Assembly (NCBI GenBank): GCA_033782935.1
Contig: JAWQEG010000710.1
Span: 5,456,001 to 5,520,000, forward strand
Length of the DNA: 64,000 bases
DNA from: Petrolisthes cinctipes
Taxonomy: Eukaryota; Arthropoda; Malacostraca; Decapoda; Porcellanidae
Reading direction: 5' to 3'
Part shown: one piece after another, positions 34,593 through 47,555 of the stretch
Layout: each line of letters opens with the position of its first letter
Position numbering within the stretch: the first letter of the stretch is position 1
Program-made: the position numbers and the translations under genes
The notes under the pieces: model-generated
Databases searched by the model: none
Seen by the model: only the letters and a program-made list of their open reading frames with translations
Told to the model about the DNA's origin: nothing

Positions 34593-37426
34593 TGTACATG
34601 CCTACTCCGTGTTAGAGTATTTTCAAAATACATGCTCAAAACATACTGAAAATCGATCTTTTAGGTGCACCAAAGTCGATATGTGCATGCATCTTCAGTA
34701 CCCGTTTATATCTTAAATTCAGGCTCAAAACACCCGAAAATTCAATATTTTGGGGTCCCAGAAGCAATCTGTACATGCCTACTCAGTGTTAGAGTATTTT
34801 CAAAATACAGGCCCAAAACATGCTGAAAATCGATATTTTAGATGCCCAAAGTCAATCTGTGCATGTATCTTCTGTACCCGTTTATATCTCAAATTCAGGC
34901 TCAAAACACCCGAAAATTCAATATTTTGGGGTCCCAGAAGCAATCTGTACATGCCTACACAGTGCTAGAATATTTTCAAAATATAGGCCCAAAACATGCT
35001 GAAAATCGATATTTTAGATGCCCAAAGTCAATATGTGCATGTATCTTCTGTACCCGTTTATATCTCAAATTCAGGCTCAAAACACCCGAAAATTCAATAT
35101 TTTGGGGTCCCAGAAGCAATCTGTACATGCCTACATAGTGCTAGAATATTTTCAAAATATAGGCTAAAAACATGCTAAAAATCGACATTTTAGATGCCAA
35201 AAAATCGATATCTCAAATTCAGTCCCAAAACACCCGAAAATTCGATATTTAGAGGTCCCAGAAGGTATCTGTACATGCCTACTCCGTGTTAGAGTATTTT
35301 CAAAATACAGGCCAAAAACATACTGAAAATCGATCTTTTAGGTGCCCAAAAGTCGATATGTGCATGCATCTTCTGTACCCTTTTATATCTCAAATTCTGG
35401 CCCTAAACACCCGAAAATTCGATATTTTGGGGTCCCAGAAGCGATCTGTACATGCCTACTCCGTGTTAGAGTATTTTCAAAATTCAGGCCCAAAACATGC
35501 TGAAAATCGATATTTTTGGTGCCCAAAGTCAATATGTGCATGTATCTTCTGTACCCGTTTATATCTCAAATTCAGGCTCAAAACACCCGAAAATTCAATA
35601 TTTTGGGGTCCCAGAAGCAATTTGTACATGCCTACTCAGTGTTAGAGTATTTTCAAAATACAGGCCCAAAACATGCTGAAAATCGATATTTTAGATGCCC
35701 AAAGTCAATATGTGCATGTATCTTCTGTACCCGTTTATATCTCAAATTCAGGCTCAAAACACCCGAAAATTCAATATTTTGGGGTCCCAGAAGCAATCTG
35801 TACAGTGCTAGAATATTTTCAAAATATAGGCTAAAAACATGCTAAAAATCGATCTTTTAGGTGCCAAAAAGTCGATATCTCAAATTCAGTCCCAAAACAC
35901 CCAAAAATTCGATATTTAGGGGTCCCAGAAGCGATCTGTACATGCCTACTCCGTGTTAGAGTATTTTCAAAAGACATGCTCAAAACATACTGAAAATCGA
36001 TCTTTTAGGTGCAAAAAAGTCGATATGTGCATGCATCTTCAGTACCCGTTTATATCTCAAATTCAGGCTCAAAACACCCGAAAATTCAATATTTTGGGGT
36101 CCCAGAAGCAATCTGTACATGCCTACTCAGTGTTAGAGTATTTTCAAAATACAGGCCCAAAACATGCTGAAAATCGATATTTTAGATGCCCAAAGTCAAT
36201 ATGTGCATGTATCTTCTGTACCCGTTTATTTAAAATTCAGGCTCAAAACACCCGAAAATTCAATATTTTGGGGTCCCAGAAGCAATCTGTAGTGCTAGAA
36301 TATTTTCAAAATATAGGCAAAAAACATGCTAAAAATCGATCTTTTAGGTGCCAAAAAGTCGATATCTCAAATTCAGTCCCAAAACACCCGAAAATTCGAT
36401 ATTTAGGGGTCCCAGAAGCGATCTGTACATGCCTACTCCGTGTTAGAGTATTTTCAAAATACATGCTCAAAACATACTGAAAATCGATCTTTTAGGTGCA
36501 CAAAAGTCGATATGTGCATGCATCTTCAATACCCGTTTATATCTCAAATTCAGGCTCAAAAACACCCGAAAATTCAATATTCTGGGGTCCCAGAAGCAAT
36601 CTGTACATGCCTACTCTGTGTTAGAGTATTTTCAAAATACAGGCCCAAAACATGCTGAAAATCGATATTTTAGATGCCCAAAGTCAATATGTGCATGTAT
36701 CTTCTGTACCCGTTTATATCTCAAATTCAGGCTCAAAACACCCGAAAATTCAATATTTTGGGGTCCCAGAAGCAATTTGTACATGCCTACACAGTGCTAG
36801 AATATTTTCAAAATATAGGCTAAAAACATGCTAAAAATCGACATTTTAGATGCCAAAAAATCGATATCTCAAATTCAGTCCCAAAACACCCGAAAATTCG
36901 ATATTTAGAGGTCCCAGAAGGTATCTGTAAATGCCTACTCCGTGTTAGAGTATTTTCAAAATACAGGCCAAAAACATACTGAAAATCGATCTTTTAGGTG
37001 CCCAAAAGTCGATATGTGCATGCATCTTCTGTACCCGTTTATATCTCAAATTCTGGCCCTAAACACCCGAAAATTCGATATTTTGGGGTCCCAGAAGCGA
37101 TCTGTACATGCCTACTCCGTGTTAGAGTATTTTCAAAATTCAGGCCCAAAACATGCTGAAAATCGATATTTTTGGTGCCCAAAGTCAATATGTGCATGTA
37201 TCTTCTGTACCCGTTTATATCTCAAATTCAGGCTCAAAACACCCGAAAATTCAATATTTTGGGGTCCCAGAAGCAATCTGTACATGCCCACTCAGTGCTA
37301 GAATATTTTCAAAATATAGGCTAAAAACATGCTAAAAATCGATCTTTTAGGTGCCAAAAAGTCAATATCTCAAATTCAGTCCCAAAACACCCGAAAATTC
37401 GATATTTAAGGGTCCCAGAAGCGATC
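34593..37426 (+). repeat. Tandem duplication, copy 1, 2834 bp
   Basis: Unit lengths are 677, 667, 487, 502 and 501. The 677-bp unit is A'-B'-(C/B' hybrid)-C and the 667-bp unit is A-B-B'-Cs. Markers shared with copy 2 include acccttttatatc (about 35378 and 38212), caatttgtac, cacccaaaaattcg, ctgtaaatgcc and catgcccactcag. The 487-bp unit has two small private deletions, at about 36229 and 36290. Confidence 0.9.
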
Positions 37427-39772
37427 TGTACATGCCTACTCCGTGTTAGAGTATTTTCAAAATACATGCTCAAAACATACTGAAAATCGATCTTTTAGGT
37501 GCACAAAAGTCGATATGTGCATGCATCTTCAGTACCCGTTTATATCTCAAATTCAGGCTCAAAACACCCGAAAATTCAATATTTTGGGGTCCCAGAAGCA
37601 ATCTGTACATGCCTACTCAGTGTTAGAGTATTTTCAAAATACAGGCCCAAAACATGCTGAAAATCGATATTTTAGATGCCCAAAGTCAATCTGTGCATGT
37701 ATCTTCTGTACCCGTTTATATCTCAAATTCAGGCTCAAAACACCCGAAAATTCAATATTTTGGGGTCCCAGAAGCAATCTGTACATGCCTACACAGTGCT
37801 AGAATATTTTCAAAATATAGGCCCAAAACATGCTGAAAATCGATATTTTAGATGCCCAAAGTCAATATGTGCATGTATCTTCTGTACCCGTTTATATCTC
37901 AAATTCAGGCTCAAAACACCCGAAAATTCAATATTTTGGGGTCCCAGAAGCAATCTGTACATGCCTACATAGTGCTAGAATATTTTCAAAATATAGGCTA
38001 AAAACATGCTAAAAATCGACATTTTAGATGCCAAAAAATCGATATCTCAAATTCAGTCCCAAAACACCCGAAAATTCGATATTTAGAGGTCCCAGAAGGT
38101 ATCTGTACATGCCTACTCCGTGTTAGAGTATTTTCAAAATACAGGCCAAAAACATACTGAAAATCGATCTTTTAGGTGCCCAAAAGTCGATATGTGCATG
38201 CATCTTCTGTACCCTTTTATATCTCAAATTCTGGCCCTAAACACCCGAAAATTCGATATTTTGGGGTCCCAGAAGCGATCTGTACATGCCTACTCCGTGT
38301 TAGAGTATTTTCAAAATTCAGGCCCAAAACATGCTGAAAATCGATATTTTTGGTGCCCAAAGTCAATATGTGCATGTATCTTCTGTACCCGTTTATATCT
38401 CAAATTCAGGCTCAAAACACCCGAAAATTCAATATTTTGGGGTCCCAGAAGCAATTTGTACATGCCTACTCAGTGTTAGAGTATTTTCAAAATACAGGCC
38501 CAAAACATGCTGAAAATCGATATTTTAGATGCCCAAAGTCAATATGTGCATGTATCTTCTGTACCCGTTTATATCTCAAATTCAGGCTCAAAACACCCGA
38601 AAATTCAATATTTTGGGGTCCCAGAAGCAATCTGTACAGTGCTAGAATATTTTCAAAATATAGGCTAAAAACATGCTAAAAATCGATCTTTTAGGTGCCA
38701 AAAAGTCGATATCTCAAATTCAGTCCCAAAACACCCAAAAATTCGATATTTAGGGGTCCCAGAAGCGATCTGTACATGCCTACTCCGTGTTAGAGTATTT
38801 TCAAAAGACATGCTCAAAACATACTGAAAATCGATCTTTTAGGTGCAAAAAAGTCGATATGTGCATGCATCTTCAGTACCCGTTTATATCTCAAATTCAG
38901 GCTCAAAACACCCGAAAATTCAATATTTTGGGGTCCCAGAAGCAATCTGTACATGCCTACTCAGTGTTAGAGTATTTTCAAAATACAGGCCCAAAACATG
39001 CTGAAAATCGATATTTTAGATGCCCAAAGTCAATATGTGCATGTATCTTCTGTACCCGTTTATATCTCAAATTCAGGCTCAAAACACCCGAAAATTCAAT
39101 ATTTTGGGGTCCCAGAAGCAATTTGTACATGCCTACACAGTGCTAGAATATTTTCAAAATATAGGCTAAAAACATGCTAAAAATCGACATTTTAGATGCC
39201 AAAAAATCGATATCTCAAATTCAGTCCCAAAACACCCGAAAATTCGATATTTAGAGGTCCCAGAAGGTATCTGTAAATGCCTACTCCGTGTTAGAGTATT
39301 TTCAAAATACAGGCCAAAAACATACTGAAAATCGATCTTTTAGGTGCCCAAAAGTCGATATGTGCATGCATCTTCTGTACCCGTTTATATCTCAAATTCT
39401 GGCCCTAAACACCCGAAAATTCGATATTTTGGGGTCCCAGAAGCGATCTGTACATGCCTACTCCGTGTTAGAGTATTTTCAAAATTCAGGCCCAAAACAT
39501 GCTGAAAATCGATATTTTTGGTGCCCAAAGTCAATATGTGCATGTATCTTCTGTACCCGTTTATATCTCAAATTCAGGCTCAAAACACCCGAAAATTCAA
39601 TATTTTGGGGTCCCAGAAGCAATCTGTACATGCCCACTCAGTGCTAGAATATTTTCAAAATATAGGCTAAAAACATGCTAAAAATCGATCTTTTAGGTGC
39701 CAAAAAGTCAATATCTCAAATTCAGTCCCAAAACACCCGAAAATTCGATATTTAAGGGTCCCAGAAGCGATC
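37427..39772 (+). repeat. Tandem duplication, copy 2, 2346 bp
   Basis: Unit lengths are 677, 667, 501 and 501. It starts exactly where copy 1 ends and matches it at an offset of 2834 bp, then of 2346 bp after 38948. It lacks the 488 bp corresponding to 36114-36601 (B'-Cs-A'). The few differences seen include gcaccaaag versus gcacaaaag and tcttaaattc versus tctcaaattc. Confidence 0.9.
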
Positions 39773-41422
39773 TGTACATGCCTACTCCGTGTTAGAGTAT
39801 TTTCAAAATACATGCTCAAAACATACTGAAAATCGATCTTTTAGGTGCACAAAAGTCGATATGTGCATGCATCTTCAGTACCCGTTTATATCTCAAATTC
39901 AGGCTCAAAACACCCGAAAATTCAATATTTTGGGGTCCCAGAAGCAATCTGTACATGCCTACTCAGTGTTAGAGTATTTTCAAAATACAGGCCCAAAACA
40001 TGCTGAAAATCGATATTTTAGATGCCCAAAGTCAATATGTGCATGTATCTTCTGTACCCGTTTATATCTCAAATTCAGGCTCAAAACACCCGAAAATTCA
40101 ATATTTTGGGGTCCCAGAAGCAATCTGTACATGCCTACTCAGTGCTAGAATATTTTCAAAATATAGGCTAAAAACATGCTAAAAATCGACATTTTAGGTG
40201 CCAAAAAATCGATATATCAAATTCAGTCCCAAAACACCCGAAAATTCGATATTTAGAGGTCCCAGAAGGTATCTGTACATGCCTACTCCGTGTTAGAGTA
40301 TTTTCAAAATTCAGGACCAAAACATGCTGAAAATCGATATTTTTGGTGCCCAAAGTCAATATGTGCATGTATCTTCTGTACCCGTTTATATCTCAAATTC
40401 AGGCTCAAAACACCCGAAAATTCAATATTTTGGGGTCCCAGAAGCAATCTGTACATGCCTACTCAGTGCTAGAATATTTTCAAAATATAGGCTAAAAACA
40501 TGCTAAAAATCGATCTTTTAGGTGCCAAAAAGTCGATATCTCAAATTCAGTCCCAAAACACCCGAAAATTCGATATTTAGGGGTCCCAGAAGCGATCTGT
40601 ACATGCCTACTCCGTGTTAGAGTATTTTCAAAATACAGGCCCAAAACATGCTGAAAATCGATATTTTAGATGCCCAAAGTCAATATGTGCATGTATCTTC
40701 TGTACCCGTTTATATCTCAAATTCAGGCTCAAAACACCCGAAAATTCAATATTTTGGGGTCCCAGAAGCAATCTGTACATGCCTACACAGTGCTAGAATA
40801 TTTTCAAAATATAGGCTAAAAACATGCTAAAAATCGACATTTTAGGTGCCAAAAAATCGATATATCAAATTCAGTCCCAAAACACCCGAAAATTCGATAT
40901 TTAGAGGTCCCAGAAGGTATCTGTAAATGCCTACTCCGTGTTAGAGTATTTTCAAAATACAGGCCAAAAACATACTGAAAATCGATCTTTTAGGTGCCCA
41001 AAAGTCGATATGTGCATGAATCTTCTGTACCCGTTTATATCTCAAATTCTGGCCCTAAACACCCGAAAATTCGATATTTTGGGGTCCCAGAAGCGATCTG
41101 TACATGCCTACTCCGTGTTAGAGTATTTTCAAAATTCAGGCCCAAAACATGCTGAAAATCGATATTTTTGGTGCCCAAAGTCAATATGTGCATGTATCTT
41201 CTGTACCCGTTTATATCTCAAATTCCGGCTCAAAACACCCGAAAATTCAATATTTTGGGGTCCCAGAAGCAATCTGTACATGCCCACTCAGTGCTAGAAT
41301 ATTTTCAAAATATAGGCTAAAAACATGCTAAAAATCGATCTTTTAGGTGCCAAAAAGTCAATATCTCAAATTCAGTCCCAAAACAACCGAAAATTCGATA
41401 TTTAAGGGTCCCAGAAGCGATC
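39773..41422 (+). repeat. Tandem duplication, copy 1, 1650 bp
   Basis: Unit lengths are 501, 324, 324 and 501. The two inner units are B-C dimers without A. The variant cgatatatcaaattc (about 40210 and 40859) marks this pair and recurs 1650 bp later. Confidence 0.88.
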
Positions 41423-42571
41423 TGTACATGCCTACTCCGTGTTAGAGTATATTCAAAATACATGCTCAAAACATACTGAAAATCGATCTTTTAGGTGCAC
41501 AAAAGTCGATATGTGCATGCATCTTCAGTACCCGTTTATATCTCAAATTCAGGCTCAAAACACCCGAAAATTCAATATTTTGGGGTCCCAGAAGCAATCT
41601 GTACATGCCTACTCAGTGTTAGAGTATTTTCAAAATACAGGCCCAAAACATGCTGAAAATCGATATTTTAGATGCCCAAAGTCAATATGTGCATGTATCT
41701 TCTGTACCCGTTTATATCTCAAATTCAGGCTCAAAACACCCGAAAATTCAATATTTTGGGGTCCCAGAAGCAATCTGTACATGTCTACTCAGTGCTAGAA
41801 TATTTTCAAAATATAGGCTAAAAACATGCTAAAAATCGACATTTTAGGTGCCAAAAAATCGATATATCAAATTCAGTCCCAAAACACCCGAAAATTCGAT
41901 ATTTAGAGGTCCCAGAAGGTATCTGTACATGCCTACTCCGTGTTAGAGTATTTTCAAAATTCAGGACCAAAACATGCTGAAAATCGATATTTTTGGTGCC
42001 CAAAGTCAATATGTGCATGTATCTTCTGTACCCGTTTATATCTCAAATTCAGGCTCAAAACACCCGAAAATTCAATATTTTGGGGTCCCAGAAGCAATCT
42101 GTACATGCCTACTCAGTGCTAGAATATTTTCAAAATATAGGCTAAAAACATGCTAAAAATCGATCTTTTAGGTGCCAAAAAGTCGATATCTCAAATTCAG
42201 TCCCAAAACACCCGAAAATTCGATATTTAGGGGTCCCAGAAGCGATCTGTACATGCCTACTCCGTGTTAGAGTATTTTCAAAATACAGGCCCAAAACATG
42301 CTGAAAATCGATATTTTAGATGCCCAAAGTCAATATGTGCATGTATCTTCTGTACCCGTTTATATCTCAAATTCAGGCTCAAAACACCCGAAAATTCAAT
42401 ATTTTGGGGTCCCAGAAGCAATCTGTACATGCCTACACAGTGCTAGAATATTTTCAAAATATAGGCTAAAAACATGCTAAAAATCGACATTTTAGGTGCC
42501 AAAAAATCGATATATCAAATTCAGTCCCAAAACACCCGAAAATTCGATATTTAGAGGTCCCAGAAGGTATC
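41423..42571 (+). repeat. Tandem duplication, copy 2, 1149 bp kept
   Basis: Unit lengths are 501, 324 and 324, matching 39773-40921 at an offset of 1650 bp. The first A' has gtatattcaaaatac, a broken dyad also seen at 15464 and 19510. The fourth unit of copy 1 is replaced by the nine-T dimer at 42572. Confidence 0.88.
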
Positions 42572-42889
42572 TGTACATGCCTACTCCGTGTTAGAGTATT
42601 TTTTTTTAAATACAGGCCAAAAACATACTGAAAATCGATCTTTTAGGTGCCCAAAAGTCGATATGTGCATGCATCTTCTGTACCCGTTTATATCTCAAAT
42701 TCTGGCCCTAAACACCCGAAAATTCGATATATTGGGGTCCCAGAAGCAATCTGTACAGTGCTAGAATATTTTCAAAATATAGGCTAAAAACATGCTAAAA
42801 ATCGATCTTTTAGGTGCCAAAAAGTCGATATCTCAAATTCAGTCCCAAAACACCCGAAAATTCGATATTTAGGGGTCCCAGAAGCGATC
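42572..42889 (+). repeat. A-Cs dimer with a nine-T tract, 318 bp
   Basis: An A monomer of 180 bp with nine T (42599-42607) in place of the dyad is followed directly by Cs (42752-42889). B is missing. The A end reads cgatatattgggg and runs into the gcaatc junction normally found after B, which marks the deletion site. Confidence 0.88.
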
Positions 42890-45800
42890 TGTACATGCCT
42901 ACTCCGTGTTAGAGTATTTTCAAAATACATGCTCAAAACATACTGAAAATCGATCTTTTAGGTGCACAAAAGTCGATATGTGCATGCATCTTCAGTACCC
43001 GTTTATATCTCAAATTCAGGCTCAAAACACCCGAAAATTCAATATTTTGGGGTCCCAGAAGCAATCTGTACATGCCTACTCAGTGTTAGAGTATTTTCAA
43101 AATACAGGCCCAAAACATGCTGAAAATCGATATTTTAGATGCCCAAAGTCAATATGTGCATGTATCTTCTGTACCCGTTTATATCTCAAATTCAGGCTCA
43201 AAACACCCGAAAATTCAATATTTTTGGGTCCCAGAAGCAATCTGTACATGCCTACACAGTGCTAGAATATTTTCAAAATATAGGCTAAAAACATGCTAAA
43301 AATCGACATTTTAGGTGCCAAAAAATCGATATCTCAAATTCAGTCCCAAAACACCCGAAAATTCGATATTTAGAGGTCCCAGAAGGTATCTGTACATGCC
43401 TACTCCGTGTTAGAGTATTTTCAAAATACAGGCCAAAAACATACTGAAAATCGATCTTTTAGGTGCCCAAAAGTCGATATGTGCATGCATCTTCTGTACC
43501 CGTTTATATCTCAAATTCTTGCCCTAAACACCCGAAAATTCGATATTTTGGGGTCCCAGAAGCGATCTGTACATGCCTACTCCGTGTTAGAGTATTTTCA
43601 AAATTCAGGCCCAAAACATGCTGAAAATCGATATTTTTTGTGCCCAAAGTCAATATGTGCATGTATCTTCTGTACCCGTTTATATCTCAAATTCAGGATC
43701 AAAACACCCGAAAATTCAATATTTTGGGGTCCCAGAAGCAATCTGTACATGCCTACTCAGTGCTAGAATATTTTCAAAATATAGGCTAAAAACATGCTAA
43801 AAATCGATCTTTTAGGTGCCAAAAAGTCGATATCTCAAATTCAGTCCCAAAACACCCGAAAATTCGATATTTAGGGGTCCCAGAAGCGATCTGTACATGC
43901 CTACTCCGTGTTAGAGTATTTTCAAAATACATGCTCAAAACATACTGAAAATCGATCTTTTAGGTGCACAAAAGTCGATATGTGCATGCATCTTCAGTAC
44001 CCGTTTATATCTCAAATTCAGGCTCAAAACACCCGAAAATTCAATATTTTGGGGTCCCAGAAGCAATCTGTACATGCCTACTCAGTGTTAGAGTATTTTC
44101 AAAATACAGGCCCAAAACATGCTGAAAATCGATATTTTAGATGCCCAAAGTCAATATGTGCATGTATCTTCTGTACCCGTTTATATCTCAAATTCAGGCT
44201 CAAAACACCCGAAAATTCAATATTTTGGGGTCCCAGAAGCAATCTGTACATGCCTACACAGTGCTAGAATATTTTCAAAATATAGGCTAAAAACATGCTA
44301 AAAATCGACATTTTAGGTGCCAAAAAATCGATATCTCAAATTCAGTCCCAAAACACCCGAAAATTCGATATTTAGAGGTCCCAGAAGGTATCTGTACATG
44401 CCTACTCCGTGTTAGAGTATTTTCAAAATACAGGCCAAAAACATACTGAAAATCGATCTTTTAGGTGCCCAAAAGTCGATATGTGCATGCATCTTCAGTA
44501 CCCGTTTATATCTCAAATTCAGGCTCAAAACACCCGAAAATTCAATATTTTGGGGTCCCAGAAGCAATCTGTACATGCCTACTCAGTGTTAGAGTATTTT
44601 CAAAATACAGGCCCAAAACATGCTGAAAATCGATATTTTAGATGCCCAAAGTCAATATGTGCATGTATCTTCTGTACCCGTTTATATCTCAAATTCAGGC
44701 TCAAAACACCCGAAAATTCAATATTTTGGGGTCCCAGAAGCAATCTGTACATGCCTACTCAGTGCTAGAATATTTTCAAAATATAGGCTAAAAACATGCT
44801 AAAAATCGATCTTTTCGGTGCCAAAAAGTCGATATCTCAAATTCAGTCCCAAAACACCCGAAAATTCGATATTTAGGGGTCCCAGAAGCGATCTGTACAT
44901 GCCTACTCCGTGTTAGAGTATTTTCAAAATACATGCTCAAAACATACTGAAAATCGATCTTTTAGGTGCACAAAAGTCGATATGTGCATGCATCTTCAGT
45001 ACCCGTTTATATCTCAAATTCAGGCTCAAAACACCCGAAAATTCAATATTTTGGGGTCCCAGAAGCAATCTGTACATGCCTACTCAGTGTTAGAGTATTT
45101 TCAAAATACAGGCCCAAAACATGCTGAAAATCGATATTTTAGATGCCCAAAGTCAATATGTGCATGTATCTTCTGTACCCGTTTATATCTCAAATTCAGG
45201 CTCAAAACACCCGAAAATTCAATATTTTGGGGTCCCAGAAGCAATCTGTACATGCCTACACAGTGCTAGAATATTTTCAAAATATAGGCTAAAAACATGC
45301 TAAAAATCGACATTTTAGGTGCCAAAAAATCGATATCTCAAATTCAGTCCCAAAACACCCGAAAATTCGATATTTAGAGGTCCCAGAAGGTATCTGTACA
45401 TGCCTACTCCGTGTTAGAGTATTTTCAAAATACAGGCCAAAAACATACTGAAAATCGATCTTTTAGGTGCCCAAAAGTCGATATGTGCATGCATCTTCAG
45501 TACCCGTTTATATCTCAAATTCAGGCTCAAAACACCCGAAAATTCAATATTTTGGGGTCCCAGAAGCAATCTGTACATGCCTACTCAGTGTTAGAGTATT
45601 TTCAAAATACAGGCCCAAAACATGCTGAAAATCGATATTTTAGATGCCCAAAGTCAATATGTGCATGTATCTTCTGTACCTGTTTATATCTCAAATTCAG
45701 GCTCAAAACACCCGAAAATTCAATATTTTGGGGTCCCAGAAGCAATATATACATGCCTACACAGTGCTAGAATATTTTCAAAATATAGGCTAAAAATATG

Positions 45801-45895
45801 CTAAAAATCGACATTTTAGGTGCCAAAAAATCGATATCTCAAATTCAGTCCCAAAACACCCGAAAATTCGATATTTAGAGGTCCCAGAAGGTATC
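42890..45895 (+). repeat. Three 1002-bp hexamers in tandem
   Basis: Hexamers start at 42890, 43892 and 44894, each made of two 501-bp trimers, with both C monomers of the 148-bp form. In the second and third hexamers the A monomer carries an A'-like second half and is followed by B'. This is the most regular stretch of the window and the clearest 1002-bp version of the HOR. Confidence 0.92.
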
Positions 45896-46386
45896 TGTAC
45901 ATGCCTACTCCGTGTTAGAGTATTTTCAAAATACAGGCCAAAAACATAATGAAAATCGATCTTTTAGGTGCCCAAAAGTCGATATGTGCATGCATCTTCT
46001 GTACCCGTTTATATCTCAAATTCTGGCCCTAAACACCCGAAAATTCGATATTTTGGGGTCCCAGAAGCGATCTGTACATGCCTACTCCGTGTTAGAGTAT
46101 TTTCAAAATTCAGGCCCAAAACATGCTGAAAATCGATGTTTTTGGTGCCCAAAGTCAATATGTGCATGTATCTTCTGTACCCGTTTTTATCTCAAATTCA
46201 GGCTCAAAACACCCGAAAATTCAATATTTTGGGGTCCCAGAAGCAATCTGTACAGTGCTAGAATATTTTCAAAATATAGGCTAAAAACATGCTAAAAATC
46301 GATCTTTTAGGTGCCAAAAAGTCGATATCTCAAATTCAGTCCCAAAACACCCGAAAATTCGATATTTAGGGGTCCCAGAAGCGATC
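45896..46386 (+). repeat. Trimer A-B-Cs, 491 bp, of the left-domain type
   Basis: The B monomer has atcgatgtttttgg and acccgtttttatctc, and the C is the 138-bp form. These features are typical of the first 17 kb and rare in between, so a left-type trimer reappears here. The A monomer has acataatgaaaatc. Confidence 0.87.
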
Positions 46387-47555
46387 TGTACATGCCTACT
46401 CCGTGTTAGAGTATTTTCAAAAGACATGCTCAAAACATACTGAAAATCGATCTTTTAGGTGCACAAAAGTCGATATGTGCATGCATCTTCAGTACCCGTT
46501 TATATCTCAAATTCAGGCTCAAAACACCCGAAAATTCAATATTTTGGGGTCCCAGAAGCAATCTGTACATGCCTACTCAGTGTTAGAGTATTTTCAAAAT
46601 ACAGGCCCAAAACATGCTGAAAATCGATATTTTAGATGCCCAAAGTCAATATGTGCATGTATCTTCTGTACCCGTTTATATCTCAAATTCAGGCTCAAAA
46701 CACCCGAAAATTCAATATTTTGGGGTCCCAGAAGCAATCTGTACAGTGCTAGAATATTTTCAAAATATAGCCTAAAAACATGCTAAAAATCGATCTTTTA
46801 GGTGCCAAAAAGTCGATATCTCAAATTCAGTCCCAAAACACCCGAAAATTCGATATTTAGGGGTCCCAGAAGCGATCTGTACATGCCTACTCCGTGTTAG
46901 AGTATTTTCAAAATACATGCTCAAAACATACTGAAAATCGATCTTTTAGGTGCACAAAAGTCGATATGTGCATGCATCTTCAATACCCGTTTATATCTCA
47001 AATTCAGGCTCAAAACACCCGAAAATTCAATATTTTGGGGTCCCAGAAGCAATCTGTACATGCCTACTCAGTGTTAGAGTATTTTCAAAATACAGGCTCA
47101 AAACATGCTGAAAATCGATATTTTAGATGCCCAAAGTCAATATGTGCATGTATCTTCTGTACCCGTTTATATCTCAAATTCAGGCTCAAAACACCCGAAA
47201 ATTCAATATTTTGGGGTCCCAGAAGCAATCTGTACATGCCTACATAGTGCTAGAATATTTTCAAAATATAGGCTAAAAACATGCTAAAAATCGACATTTT
47301 AGATGCCAAAAAATCGATATCTCAAATTCAGTCCCAAAACACCCGAAAATTCGATATTTAGAGGTCCCAGAAGGTATCTGTACATGCCTACTCCGTGTTA
47401 GAGTATTTTCAAAATACAGGCCAAAAACATACCGAAAATCGATCTTTTAGGTGCCCAAAAGTCGATATATGCATGCATCTTCTGTACCCGTTTATATCTC
47501 AAATTCTGGCCCTAAACACCCGAAAATTCAATATTTTGGGGTCCCAGAAGCAATC
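46387..47555 (+). repeat. Heptamer duplication, copy 1, 1169 bp
   Basis: The order is A''-B'-Cs-A'-B'-Cl-A, with lengths 177+176+138+177+176+148+177 = 1169. Because a single A ends the unit, the next copy starts with A'' right after A, breaking the trimer phase. Shared markers include atatagcctaaaaac (about 46766 and 47935), cttcaatacccg and ctacatagtgctag. Confidence 0.9.
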
